DNA from: Bryoerythrophyllum caledonicum
Taxonomy: Eukaryota > Streptophyta > Bryopsida > Pottiales > Pottiaceae
DNA: 64,000 nucleotides
Reading direction: 5' to 3'
Assembly (NCBI GenBank): GCA_963971425.1
Contig: OZ020524.1
Location: forward strand, 6,620,417 to 6,684,416
Within the stretch, counting starts at the first letter, position 1. The number at the start of each line of letters is the position of its first letter. The notes below the pieces were generated by a model. That model ran no database searches, had not been told where the DNA came from, and worked only from the letters and a program-made list of their open reading frames with translations. Positions 12,723-23,282 of this stretch are shown here, one piece after another. A program made the translations under genes and the position numbers.

Positions 12723-14470
12723 CTATAATTTACAATCTTGTCCAAAGTGATTGTCCCAATAGCAAGGACTATTGCACATAAAAATGTCACCACAACTAAG
12801 ACACATTTGATTGGTCCGTTTTCGACAAAATCTACACACTTTACGCATATTTCCCATGTTTTTGCTTCCATGCACCTTAGTTGTTTTTGGCTTTACTCTC
12901 GAATAGCCGATTTTTCTGCCTTTCCACTTGGTAGATAATTCCTTTGCAAGTTGCAAATGGAAATTAAAATGAGATATTGGTTCTACTCTCATTTTAAAAC
13001 TTACATCTTTGTGAATTATCCATGCATTCACTATAACCGTATCTAATAGGAAAAAAAATAGCCTATGCCATCACTTGTGACTTTTTGTCAAGCAAGAATA
13101 ATATCCCCTCAACTGACTAGCCACATCCACGCCTCTCATATTCCTCGTGTATTGTAGATGCATCGGACCTATAGAAACTTTTTTCTATTCTCCTCCAATC
13201 CTTCTGTACACATATAAATTTTCTCCACTTTGTGCAATTGGTTTCGCATGTGTTGATAACAATAAAACATGGTTTTTGTCTTTCCATACCATACAACAAA
13301 TTTCCCTACATTCATGCATCCTATAATCCACCCAACCAATTTCTTTGTTCTTTGTAATGCCATTTGCAAACATGGATTTTGGCAAATATTTTCTGTCCGA
13401 TCTACATGTGCCAGTTGCCATGATGCCATTCTCCAAAAGCTCCATAAATAATGGCACAGATGTAAAAAAGTTGTCTGTTGTTACAATATGGCCTCTTCCT
13501 ACTAAATCAGACAACACATCAATCACCACGTTTTTGCCTTGAAACCCTTCACCTTTCCTTGACTTCACACCATGTTGTACATCACCTCCTCTGCTTTCGC
13601 TCTCACATACTTCTATTTGAGTGATAGGTGCAACATTAAAAGAAATACCACCTTTTCCAATATAGACTCGGAAGCTCCAAACGTATTTGGAAATTGAGTG
13701 TGAAACCTCCCATACTTCCAATCCAAACCGAACTGGTTTTTTAGGCATGTAAACTCAAATCGGTGCGTATTTTCCCTTGTATCTGACCATTGTCTCATCA
13801 ACCGTAACTTGCTGATTAGGATTCCACATTTTTTTACACCGATCCCTAACTTCATCCAACATCCACCGTACTTTGTGAAGCTTGTCATAAGTTGGGCTCT
13901 TGCGGTTTGATAAGGCTGGTGCGGCATATGCTACGTGTAAACACCTAGTGATAGATTAAAATCTTTCCCAAGTCATAATTTGAGATATGATAGGGCAATG
14001 CAAAAGTGGCTCATCCCTAGCCCAATAAAGTCTTCTAGAAGGTAGAATTTTTAGTCCCATGTATAAGCAGATTGATAAATAAGCTTGAAACTCTTCAATG
14101 CATAAAGGAACCCAAAATAATCCCCCTCTTGTTTTTTGCAACTTGTCATCTATAACTTCAGATGCATACCGATTGGTCTCAGCTACAATTCGCCTTTGTA
14201 ACCTTTGAGACCAATTTTTTTCAAATATCCCCATAGGTGATGGAAGTCGTCATATGGGTGCACACATCCTGGTTTGGGCCCAGTGAACGGCAATGGAGGA
14301 TTTTTATAAGATTGTGTGTCTTTATTCTATGTTGATGCCCCATATTTTATATCCATATCATTCAATCTTTTCCCCTTTCTTTTGCGACTCCTCTCTTGAT
14401 CAAGACTAGGATGTATTTCTTGCCTTGCATTTCCTTTCCCTCTCTTTCGTTGCCCAGAAAGTCTTCCATG
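12723..14470 (-). pseudogene. Decayed piggyBac-type transposase (DDE_Tnp_1_7)
   Basis: Read right to left, the frames together give a near-complete plant-type piggyBac transposase. Segments in order: an N-terminal FTGPKPGCVHPYDDF stretch (about 14235-14285), YASEVIDDKL and YMGLKILP, the first catalytic Asp in VDETMVRYKGKY (about 13765-13802), the second in HIVTTDNFFTS (about 13455-13490), a third candidate Asp in VWKDKNHVLLLST, then MRGVDVASQLRGYYS, and a Cys-rich C-terminus CRFCRKRTNQMCLSCGD ending at 12723. Damage includes a one-base loss after YDDF near 14240, a TGA at 13755-13757 that fits a CGA-to-TGA transition, and a TGA in place of Trp after KSHK. The protein cuts and joins DNA at TTAA, agreeing with the TTAA flanks of the host interval. 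It is not functional as it stands. Confidence 0.88.
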
Positions 14471-15727
14471 ACCTTTGTTTATGCCCCTCAATTGACTATT
14501 ACATATAGCATTTTCATTTGGGACATGGGAAGAGGGTGTGTACCAGAAAGTGGAGCCCTCTCCACGTTGTCTAAGATTTGAAGTGTGAGCAACCTCCTGA
14601 ACGTGAATGCAATTTCTAGGCTCACAACGTTCTCCAGAATCTCGAAGCTCCTGATGCTGTGGACGCTCATAACTCCGTGGATGCTTCCCATGTTAGCTAG
14701 TATAGTTGGCAACAATTCCTGAACTAGCTAGAATTAGTTCAAAAAGTACCCAAAGAAATTATTTGAATGTTGCTAGTACAATTGGAAAAAAATATAATGA
14801 AATTAAGCCAGTGCCACCTTCATTTAATAAAATGGGTAGCAATTTAACCATGCATAGTAAATGGCGTTTATTTAAATTAGAATAGATGGAAGTGATTAAG
14901 AACAGAATATTTTGTAATATGACTAAATTGTAGCACCTAATAAAAAGTTTTTCAGTGGCCGTAAAGTTCAAAAGTTCGAAAGTGGTTGTATTACTTACTT
15001 ACAAAGAAAGTTTGAAAGTGGTTGTATTACTTACCTATAGTAAGAACTTTCTTTGATCTATAATAAGAGCCACTTTGATATTTCTAAGAAAGTTCGAAAG
15101 TGGTTGTAAAGGGTATGGCAGTTTACATACCTTGTTGAAATTTGTCCGTCTCTGTGGTCTCTCCAGGGTCAGGGTTGTCATCCGTTCCCCTTTCGAAGTT
15201 GACGTGTTCTTGAGCTCCACTTATCGCGTTCTCGAGGTTCCCACGTTCACTAATTTCAGAGTTCCTGCGTTGTAATTCCAGAGTTCCTGCGTTCATGCGT
15301 TCTAGAGTTCCTGCGTTGCCTAGTCCGAGGACTCCGAAAGTCCTGGATCCGCTTTGTCTTCTGCTTGCTTGTGCGCGCCTCCACAGACGTCGATTGGAAG
15401 AGTCTCGAGCATTTCTTGAGAAAGGTGGTGGGGATTCAAAGGAGCGACGCTGGGATGTAGGTCTTGAGCGAAGTGGCTGCAGAGAAGAGGCATTGGCGCG
15501 TCCTACAGAGGTGGGCCTAGTCGCGTTTGCAACTCTTGTGTCTGCAAAATATCAGAAGTATTGTAAGTATGTGAGATATACTCAGGCCAAGTTTGTGAAA
15601 TCATTCAGACCATATCGCTGTTCGATATGCTGCTGTAGATCCACCAATGAGACGAGTGGACGAGAGAGACGAGGAGCTAGTTGCGAGCGAGTTATACGAG
15701 GAGCCGGTTGGAGACGGAGCTGGTTGG

Positions 15728-16460
15728 AGACGAGGAGTTGGTTGCAAGACGAGGAGTTGGTTGCGAGACAAGGAGTTGGTTGCGATTGAACCCAATGGAC
15801 GAGCAGTGCAAGGAGTGCGAAGACCGCCGTCTGCAAGGAGTGCTGCTTCAAGGTCTGGAAGGAGCGTCGCTTCAACGTCTTTGATCTGAGACTGGGTCGA
15901 CAAGGTCTACAAGGAGCGACGAGGTGGTAAGAGATCTGATCATGAGAGTCGGCCTTCGTCAACCCAGATCACAAGAGTCGGCGTCATCAACCTGGCGTCA
16001 CAAGAGTTGTCATCAACATCGACTTAACGTTGTCATCAACATCGACTTATGCTCAACAATGTTGACTCATCCACGTCAACTTGTCAACAACGTCGACTCA
16101 TCAACGTCAACTTGTCAACAACGTCGTCATAACATCGGCTTATGACAACTCCTGTCAACAACGTCAACTCATCGACGAGATGACGACTTATGCATTGATG
16201 ACAACGTCATCAATCCAGATCACAAGAGTTGGCGTCGGTGTCACAAGACTCGACAACTTATGACATCGGCGACCATAAGAGTCAACCAAGAGTACACTAG
16301 CCACATGTACACCAGTGACATCACATTCAGAGTACGAGAGTACATTAGGGACATCACATTCTTATGTCGAGAGTACCAGAGAATACATTCAGAGTACGAG
16401 AGTACCAGTGCCGGTGTACGAGAGTACGAGAGTACCATTGCTAGTGTGCAAGAGTACGAG
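15728..16460. repeat. Short tandem repeat tracts
   Basis: Three separate simple tandem tracts lie close together. At 15728-15790 a unit near GACGAGGAGTTGGTTGC recurs about three to four times. At 15990-16130 units near TCAACATCGACTTA and ACGTCAACTTGTCAACA alternate. At 16310-16460 AGAGTACGAGAGTACCA-type units recur. They are non-coding in appearance and may be minisatellite expansions inside the TTAA-flanked insert. Confidence 0.65.
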
Positions 16461-16941
16461 AGTACATCAGCGATCATAAGAGGCAGAATGCCACACTCGT
16501 TATCCCCTGACGATGCGATGGTGATGGTCTCAAGTGCTTCGCTCCAGGTAAGGTAATTTTTGTATGTGTGGATTCTGTTATGGTTTTTCACCGTCCATGT
16601 GTTGACGTGAAGTTTTTTTATTGGAGCTGTCCATGATCGCGTTGCACCATGAGACTCGTTCGTGCACCATGAGATTTGTACACCAGCGACATCACATTCA
16701 GTACATGGACATCCATCATCACTCAACACCATGAGACTTCCTTAGTTGGTCCTCGACCTCTGAACCTTGACCCTTTCAGAACAGGTGCGTGACCTTCCAC
16801 GTCTTTGAAAAATCATAGACGGAACAAATGTATGATAATTGGGTTCAATTTTCTATTATATTGTAGAGAGCATAAAACAATTACAGTACTAGAACCATTT
16901 GAACCAACGTATACAAAATATGAGTTGTACAATCTTTTCTA

Positions 16942-17391
16942 CTAGAACTTAACAAGTAGAGATAGTAATGTATCGTGTGGTGGGTTGCTGATGGTAGGGA
17001 GATGAAGCTGTGGAGAAGTGCTCATGGCTTCAGTTGATGACGGTTCTGCATTTTGCTCTAAATAAGTTTCTATGTTTGTTTCAGTGTCCTCAGAGTCTAT
17101 GTTTGATCTTCTACTTCTGAAGCCTATATGAGTCATTGTATCCTCTGGATCTACAATTAAAGTTCTCCTATGGTTGATGTCAATCATTGTGTCATCAATG
17201 TCCTTTTTGGTTAAGTTTCTATTCTCTGAATTTGAGTCACTGTTATCGGTTCTACTATTCGCTAATCCATCAAAACTGGAAGTATATCTGTCGCTACTAG
17301 AACTAGACTCTGCTGATGGATCAACACTAGATGCATTACAGTGAATTACTTGTGGATGAGTTAGTGGTCTCTGATCCTCTTGGTCCGTCAT
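16942..17391 (-). CDS. Acidic Ser/Asn/Asp-rich hypothetical frame
   Basis: An open frame of 149 codons on the minus strand, rich in Ser, Asp, Asn and Thr, with the repeat-like phrases DPEDTMTHIGF and DSEDTETNIE. No domain, signal peptide or membrane segment is visible. It lies upstream, on the same strand, of the piggyBac transposase relic but about 2.5 kb away. It could be a disordered N-terminal exon, an unrelated gene, or chance. Low confidence. Confidence 0.25.
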   Translation of the reverse strand: MTDQEDQRPLTHPQVIHCNASSVDPSAESSSSSDRYTSSFDGLANSRTDNSDSNSENRNLTKKDIDDTMIDINHRRTLIVDPEDTMTHIGFRSRRSNIDSEDTETNIETYLEQNAEPSSTEAMSTSPQLHLPTISNPPHDTLLSLLVKF

Positions 17392-18918
17392 TGTTTGTGC
17401 TGCTTGGTATGTTGGTGTTTGGCTTCTTCCATTTGTTGCACTTCAGTCAAGTGAGAAATCTGACCTTCGTGGTTGCAATTTTGGTCGTGCAATGTTGTTG
17501 TTGCTGCTGCGTTCTACTTTTGGAAAAGGAAAGATGACTGTACGGAGAGCTACATGTATTGTTGTGGAGAAACCAGATGGATGGCCTTCCGGGCGGTGTT
17601 GAGACTAGCCTAAGAATTTGGCTGCCCACGTAAACCACAACCACTAAAGGTGATCTGGTGAGTGATCACTAGTTAGATATGTGTCTTTTTAAAATCTAGG
17701 AAGACTTACTATATAACTCTCAGTGAGCATGCCTAATATATATTGGACTTGCCATTTCCTAGCTCTATGGTGTGGGTGTAAATGGATGGCAATGGTGCTT
17801 GCTTCACTAGAACACCATTGTGGAGCAGGGGTGGAGATGGAAGATCCCAGTACTGTGATCTAAGCCTCTTCTTCATGGTAAACCGCTCCAAAGAATTCTT
17901 CTACCTCTCACATACACTTGAAGTCACCTTCCTCTCATAGTCATTTCCATTGCTCTTCCTCTTGTGAATGTGGTCTGACCTTTGTTGGTTGTGATAAAAG
18001 GATGGCCTTTGTCTTGAATGTTGTGTGGTTGCCACTTGATTTTATGATGTGCTTTATTTATGTGAGGTAGAGTGTTGTTGTGCATTATTCATTTTTGAAT
18101 GTTGTGTGGCCGCCACTTGAATTTATGGTAAGAGTGTTTATTTGGAGGTAGAGTATGGAGGTAAAAGTGTTTTTTTTGAATGGCCAACCACCAAGCTTTC
18201 CCACCATGGGGAACTGCCCTACTCTGACAAGGCAGTATGCCCAAGACCCCAAATACAATGTTTTCGAAGTCAACCCATTCCTCCTTCCAACACCCAATGT
18301 ACTAAAACAGGTGTTGCCCCTACATGAAATATTGTCCCTAGGCATTTAGCTTCTAAAGCCGCCGCACCCGTTTTTATTGCAATCTTAGCTATACACTCAA
18401 GTTGCACACCTCAATGACGCATTTTTTAACTACATGTGGTACACATACACCTTCACAACATCTTCACAAAAAATTGGATGAAAATCATCATGTGGGAGGA
18501 TTTTACATTCTTCATCGACCAGATTATGGTCGCCCGGACGCTTAAGGCAAAGGTTTGATGGTGGCTCTCTTTCAAGCTAAAATAAGATGTATAGTACCTT
18601 TGTTAGGGAGTAAAGCCTTGTGGATACCCAATAAGTTCTATGGTTTCTAACCAACTCTCATGCATCATGTTTGTGATTTGACCAGAACGTGAAAGGCACA
18701 AGTTCAAATATCAGGCTGGTAGAGAAAGCAGAGCACCTCAAGTCCAGAAGAGAGCAAGTTAAGTGGCAAACTTTAGAGCAATCATCAGTTGCAAGAATCT
18801 TATTTACTACCTCATTGGAGGGAGATCAAATTTACTATCTCATTGAACTAGAGCGATCTCAGACGAGTCGTCAATACCGACATAATATTGCGAATTAATT
18901 AATGTCAAAACATAAACC

Positions 18919-19040
18919 TTACCTCCATTGTTCCGTGCAATAATCTGGCCGTGTGAATCATCTTCAGAGCAAAGCCAAGAGTTTAGTTTTCTGGATCGCC
19001 GAACTAGCTTCGACGAAGTGCCATAGAACACTCGAGAATA
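18919..19040 (-). other. Possible captured exon with a splice donor (weak)
   Basis: On the minus strand a stretch reading LCSEDDSHGQIIARNNG ends at AACAATGGAG followed by GTAAGG, a good donor sequence. The same stretch is present in copies B (about 45500-45570) and C (about 52075-52145), but the upstream part is frameshifted between copies. It may be an exon fragment of a host gene carried by the unit. I do not recognise the protein. Confidence 0.25.
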
Positions 19041-19197
19041 CTCTACACTTTGTCGGTAAGCAATTGACGGAGTCATCGAAGACCCAGATGCACGTCGATG
19101 TAGAACCTGGAAGGATCAAGTTCTAAAAAACACAGGCAGTCTGAGAAAGCAGAGAGAGCAAGTTCAGTGGCACTCGAGGTGTAGACAGAATTCTAGA

Positions 19198-19782
19198 ATG
19201 GAGTGCACTCGCAAGAAATCAGGCCCTCCACATCAAACATACGAAATTCATGTATCATTCACCAACTCGGGGCACGACCGCCTCCGCTTCGCTCTTCTGG
19301 GCAGCAAGTGGTTCCCCAAGGTGCCTTTAGGAATCCTGCTATGGAGTGCACTCCATGTGCTGCTCGTTGTGGGTTATGCTTCTCTCATGCTCCTCAATTT
19401 GGGTTCGCCTTTGCTGATATCGATTGCGCTTGGAGTGACGGGGGACTGCTTCGCTGTCTCGGTTTGGGTGATGATCATTCTGATGTCTAGTCTCGTGTGG
19501 GGACCGTGTTCCTTGATTTGGCTGTTGATGAGGCTGAGCTGGGTGCGGATGCGTGGCGGAGGCGAGCGTGACTTGCAAATCAGAGTGGCGTGGAAGTGCC
19601 TTGTGGAGAACTGGAACCATCGGTTGGGTTTTCAAGGAAGTATGATTTTGGCCCAGCTTAAGGGCCCAATTACTCGGGACATTGTCAATGAGACCTTCCC
19701 GGAGGAGTCGCGCCCTGATTGGATATTGGTGGGCAGGTGGTGTGAGGAGGTTGTGCACTTGCACGACACCTTTGTCATGTAG
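19198..19782 (+). CDS. Small multi-pass membrane protein, unit copy A (hypervariable family)
   Basis: Intact 194-residue ORF starting MECTRKKSGPPHQ. A soluble N-terminal part (residues 1-43) is followed by about three hydrophobic segments (roughly 44-66, 68-86, 88-115) and a soluble C-terminal part ending CEEVVHLHDTFVM. I do not recognise the family. Two intact paralogues lie at 45762 and 52345. The first 43 codons and the last 27 or so are identical to copy B, while residues 44-120 and 133-167 differ at 32 codons, every one non-synonymous. The absence of stops or frameshifts in three copies, plus silent sites that barely change, argues for a translated protein under diversifying selection. 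The start is chosen because sequence identity among copies includes this ATG and the 5' leader. Location in the cell is inferred from hydrophobicity only. Confidence 0.6.
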   Translation: MECTRKKSGPPHQTYEIHVSFTNSGHDRLRFALLGSKWFPKVPLGILLWSALHVLLVVGYASLMLLNLGSPLLISIALGVTGDCFAVSVWVMIILMSSLVWGPCSLIWLLMRLSWVRMRGGGERDLQIRVAWKCLVENWNHRLGFQGSMILAQLKGPITRDIVNETFPEESRPDWILVGRWCEEVVHLHDTFVM

Positions 19783-20523
19783 TTGTTTGCACTTGACATT
19801 GACTTAGGTCACGGGGGACAGGAGAACATCTAGACCTTCTTCTACGTTCCATTCACAACGAGTTAGTGACAAGCAACATGTTTGAGTGAGACGAGAAGCA
19901 GGTTCTCTAGAAGTGGGTCACCTCCGAAGCTCATGTTGACCTGCAACAAGTTGATCATGTTCCAATAAACTTGATATCAATCGTAAGAGTGAATGTTTTG
20001 GGGAAATTGTTATCCATTTTCTTTAAGGGATGGGAGCACTTTGAGTAGCGAACTTGTATGATGATGGGATCGCATGTGGAGCATTTCATCCAGGGTTTTC
20101 AGATTTCCTTGCAATCTCATAGCCGGAGCTTTGTCGTTTTCATGATATTGAATTCCGAGTGGGAAAAACATCCGCGGGAAGAAGTCGGACACGAATTTCG
20201 CACAAGGGAGCGTCACGAGACTGGATTCAGATATTTAGATAACCTCTTCAGTTCAAAGTCGAAGAAATACACCTTAGTGTCTCGGAAATTAGGGGATTAC
20301 ACTAGAAATTTGGCGCTACTGATCAAGGATGCCAGGTGACGGAGCCGCTCCAACAGAAGCGGACTCCGATTCCGACGGTTAGAGGCTGCTCGGTGGCGTG
20401 TGAGAGGGGCCCCGGAGTCTCTCCCTCATTCGGCAGACGAAGATGAAGCGGGTAGACTCCTCACAGAAAAATTCATTCTTTTCTTCCCTCTCTCAATACT
20501 TATTTTGTGTATTTGCATTGCAG

Positions 20524-20591
20524 GTGTACGTGATGCTCATTGGTTTCCCAGCTTTGTACAAATTGCTAATGTTGCGTACCTTCTCATGAAG
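20524..20591 (+). other. Conserved 68-nt stretch with splice-site borders
   Basis: Preceded by TTTGCATTGCAG (acceptor-like) and followed by GTATTA (donor-like). It is identical in copy B (47085-47152) and has one change in copy C (53684-53751), although bases just outside differ. One frame reads VRDAHWFPSFVQIANVAYLL without a stop. It may be a captured or functional internal exon. The protein is not recognised. Confidence 0.35.
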
Positions 20592-20800
20592 GTATTACCA
20601 CGGTAGGATAATGCGCTGCAGTCGTAGTGCACAAGCTGCATTCCTGTTAGGTTATCAAACAGAGCATCCTCACTGATATCTTAAGATCTCAGATGTTCCG
20701 TTCAGTGGTCGGGTTATGGTGTTTTTTTTGGAAATGTGAAACGAGGTTGTAAATGGGTGTCAGCGTGCAACTCTGAGAATGGGAATCGTGCTCATGACTC

Positions 20801-21004
20801 ATGAAAATTAGAGGACTGGCACTTTTCTCTTCAGTGATGGAATTCGACTCACAACTGGCTGGTACACTAACCGAAGAAAACGAGAGATGCTTCAGCTTTC
20901 TTATGGATGCTCGTCTTGATAATAATGTCTATGTTCGGAATGGTGCATCAAGTTTTGGACTCAAGGCTTTAGACTGGACCACGATTTCCTTTGAGGATTT
21001 ATGA
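20801..21004 (+). CDS. 67-codon hypothetical ORF shared with copy C
   Basis: Encodes a 67-residue acidic peptide beginning MKIRGLALFSSVMEFD; the copy at 53961-54164 is also open with about six amino-acid changes. In copy B the corresponding first part is found inverted at about 47728-47795 and is broken. No domain, signal peptide or membrane segment is visible. It could be part of a spliced gene rather than a free ORF. Confidence 0.3.
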   Translation: MKIRGLALFSSVMEFDSQLAGTLTEENERCFSFLMDARLDNNVYVRNGASSFGLKALDWTTISFEDL

Positions 21005-21094
21005 AAACGAATGAAAATAGAACTCATCTCATTCAATAAAAAATCATTTTACCCCGACTGATATTTTATTCTAGTAGCACGTCTAGGCTGTGGA

Positions 21095-21320
21095 GTGCAC
21101 TCGCAAGATATCAGTCCCTCAACATCAAAAATATAAGATTCATGTATCATTCACCAACTCGGGCGACGCAACCTAAGAAAGCTTAGACCTTCTTCTACAT
21201 CCCGTTCTGAAGGACTTAGTGATAAGCAACATATTTGATTGAAAACATCTACTCTTACGATTGAAAGCAATTTGCGGCATCACGGCGGCCATGTTGTCGC
21301 CCGTCACAACGACCCTGGAC
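21095..21320 (+). pseudogene. Truncated second family member plus exonuclease remnant, copy A
   Basis: GTGGAGTGCACTCGCAAGATATCAG and the following bases to about 21168 match the first 25 codons of the 194-codon ORF, with ATG changed to GTG and then a deletion. The downstream 3' module follows directly. At 21282-21320 the sequence CATGTTGTCGCCCGTCACAACG matches the first bases of the exonuclease fragment in copy B and then breaks off. Copy C has the same truncated state (about 54251-54480). Confidence 0.65.
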
Positions 21321-23282
21321 TGTTTGCATCACTCTTTTGAACTTGTTCGAGCCTTTGATGCTCAGCGCTAGATTGGATTTTCGATTAAGTTCTCATGGTG
21401 AGAGTTATTTGTAGAGTCGATAAGAGACCCCTCATTTTATTCTAATACTATTCTTTCCTCACTCTCAATAGCTATCCGGTCTAAGAGAATTTGGTGGTCT
21501 CTAAACTCAAGTTACGAAGAAATAGTAACAACATGTCCTAATCATAACATGAATACAGTCAAAAATGTAAAGTCATAGATACAAAACGGATTGGTGATGG
21601 CATTGGCTGGTAGTTAGATATAGTATTAGTCGCCTTTGAGAAGGAAGATGGAGGAATTGTGGTGTATCATGAATCTTTGCCATCTTTTTTGACCGACTCA
21701 CAACATTCATGAAAATGCGACATGGTACATGAAAATGCCATAAATGATGTTGTCATAAAGGTTTTTAATGCGGACTTGAAAAGCACGTATCAATGTGCAA
21801 AATGGAGACCATAGAGGGGAGTACGTTGCACTATCCATTGGACAACTATTCACATTGTGAGCTGGAGACACCAACATGATTGATATTGATTGATACCATG
21901 TTTCTAAAAATGTCACATACAAAATTGACATTTTCACAAACACTTTGTAGTTTCCTCGAACTTTAAGCACATGGGCGATGTGGGCCAAAGCTCCATGTTG
22001 GAAACCATTTTTGAAGAGGCAAAGTATGAGAAGAAGCCACATCATCTCATGTTAGCTTAGAAGAAGATCCCATGGTTATATTCTCAAAAAAAAAATCATC
22101 ATGGAGTAAAGATTCTTCGGGTTCTTTAGGGGTTAAAGATGAGTACATGGGAGGTGGAGGGTTGAGGACCGGAGACTGGGGAGGGAAAAAAAAGAAAGTT
22201 GCTACGTTGCCCTGTTGGAGATAATGGGTTAGTACACTCATATTAAAATACATTTTATCATATTCTGTAAAGTAAAATACATGCATGGAGATACCATTTT
22301 TGACTTACTTTTAAGGATTAAGGTATGTCAAGGACTACCCTTGCCCATTGGGAACTACAAGTCAATACATAATGTGGCATATGTATTGATTGTGGGTAGG
22401 CAATTTTGAGTGAGACCGTATAAATAGTAGGCTCTACACGTAATCTCATAAAGGGGGAAATAGTTCCATACTATTAAACCTTTGTCCAGTGGGCATTGAT
22501 TTAGCGGTGGAACAAGTAGCCACTTTAATCACGCCAGCATACTTTGGAGACCGGAGTTTTATTTCTTCTTCTCTTCTTAGCTTATTGAGAGTTTTTTTTT
22601 AAAAACATGGATGGAAGTAATGGTGGCGACGAACTTGACTTTCTCAGAACGAGTGAGAGAGCCATGAACATGCAAACGTCAAAGATTGGCTGCTCCACAA
22701 TAGATGAGTTCTTGCCACAACCTATACTAATTTACATCAAACACGAAGGAATGTACACAAAATATGGGTCTCTGAGACCTCCGCATTTCTAGGTGAGGGG
22801 AGCTCCGGAAGTTAGTCTGTAGAGTATGCAGTAAGATCTTCAAGTGCCGCTGGAGCTTGAAAGAGTGTCCTGCTTAGTATATACTCTTCTGTGATATGTG
22901 TTCTAGGGTACTGATTAGTGTTCGAGAGGACGCAAACAAGTCAGATTTGAACCTTGAAGGTGCAATTTGGTGCAAAGAGAGTAGATCTAGTAAGGTAATC
23001 TGAGAGTTGGGAACCTTGACTTGTTGGAAAACTAGATCTACACTCACTAAGCCAAACCCCACCATTCTAGTTGAGATCTACTTGAGAGGGTTGTGTACAT
23101 TGCACCGTAGTCACAAAACTCCGGGAGCGACCCAAACCTAGAAACGTCTTATCAACGGAATGGAGAATTTGAGTGAGCCATTAGAATGCCACCTTAGAAA
23201 TAGTAAAGTATCAGATCTAGCAAACAGATCGCACCATACACCACACCGAGACACACAGAGAAGCAAAGACGCAACTTTAGAC

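Larger units (their letters stand above)
14471..18541. other. Right interior of the TTAA-flanked insert; repeats, no firm gene
   Basis: Holds a threefold GAAAGTTCGAAAGTGGTTGTA-like repeat (about 14960-15110), a GC-richer tract with AGTTCCTGCGTT repeats (15255-15320), tandem tracts at 15728-15790, 15990-16130 and 16310-16460, and an acidic Ser/Asn/Asp-rich frame at 16942-17391 on the minus strand. That frame could be an N-terminal exon of the transposase, since piggyBac N-termini are often acidic, but nothing links the two. I see no other gene. Confidence 0.4.
7753..18545. mobile_element. 10.8-kb TTAA-flanked insert containing a piggyBac transposase relic
   Basis: Direct TTAA repeats at 7753-7756 and 18542-18545 bound 7757-18541. 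Just inside, the left end reads GCGTCGGACC and the right end, on the opposite strand, GCGTCCGGGCGACC: a short, imperfect inverted repeat. TTAA duplication is the hallmark of the piggyBac superfamily and the interval carries a piggyBac transposase relic on the minus strand. Copies B and C of the surrounding unit run straight through this point (GTAAAACTGGGTTTGAGG then TTTGATGGTGGC), so they act as empty-site comparisons, although a few bases around the junction differ. The size is large for piggyBac, so nested insertions are likely inside. The assignment as one element is an inference. Confidence 0.65.
18546..23282 (+). repeat. Block R2, copy A
   Basis: Repeated at about 45331-49110 (copy B, which lacks the right part) and 51700-63800 (copy C, split by a copia element). 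It carries an intact 194-codon ORF, a 68-nt stretch with splice-like borders (20524-20591), a 67-codon ORF (20801-21004), a truncated second family member (about 21095-21170), and an exonuclease remnant (about 21282-21320). Homology with copy C stops sharply at 23282 / 63800 after GCAACTTTAGAC. The site TTCTT at 22709-22713 is the empty counterpart of the copia insertion in copy C. Confidence 0.88.

Noticed and set aside
15295-15789. 164-codon frame in a GC-richer tract
   Set aside because: Arg/Glu-rich and dominated by the short tandem repeats; no domain or relative.
19339-19764. Long minus-strand frame (141 codons) opposite the 194-codon ORF, also open in copies B and C
   Set aside because: It lies in the codon register where plus-strand third positions, which are conserved, become its first positions. 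It is His/Pro/Gln-rich with no domain, and plus-strand hydrophobic segments explain it. Treated as a by-product of composition.
22874-23065. Minus-strand 63-codon frame, also present at 63392-63583
   Set aside because: Similarity between the two only reflects the duplicated DNA. No domain or start context supports translation.
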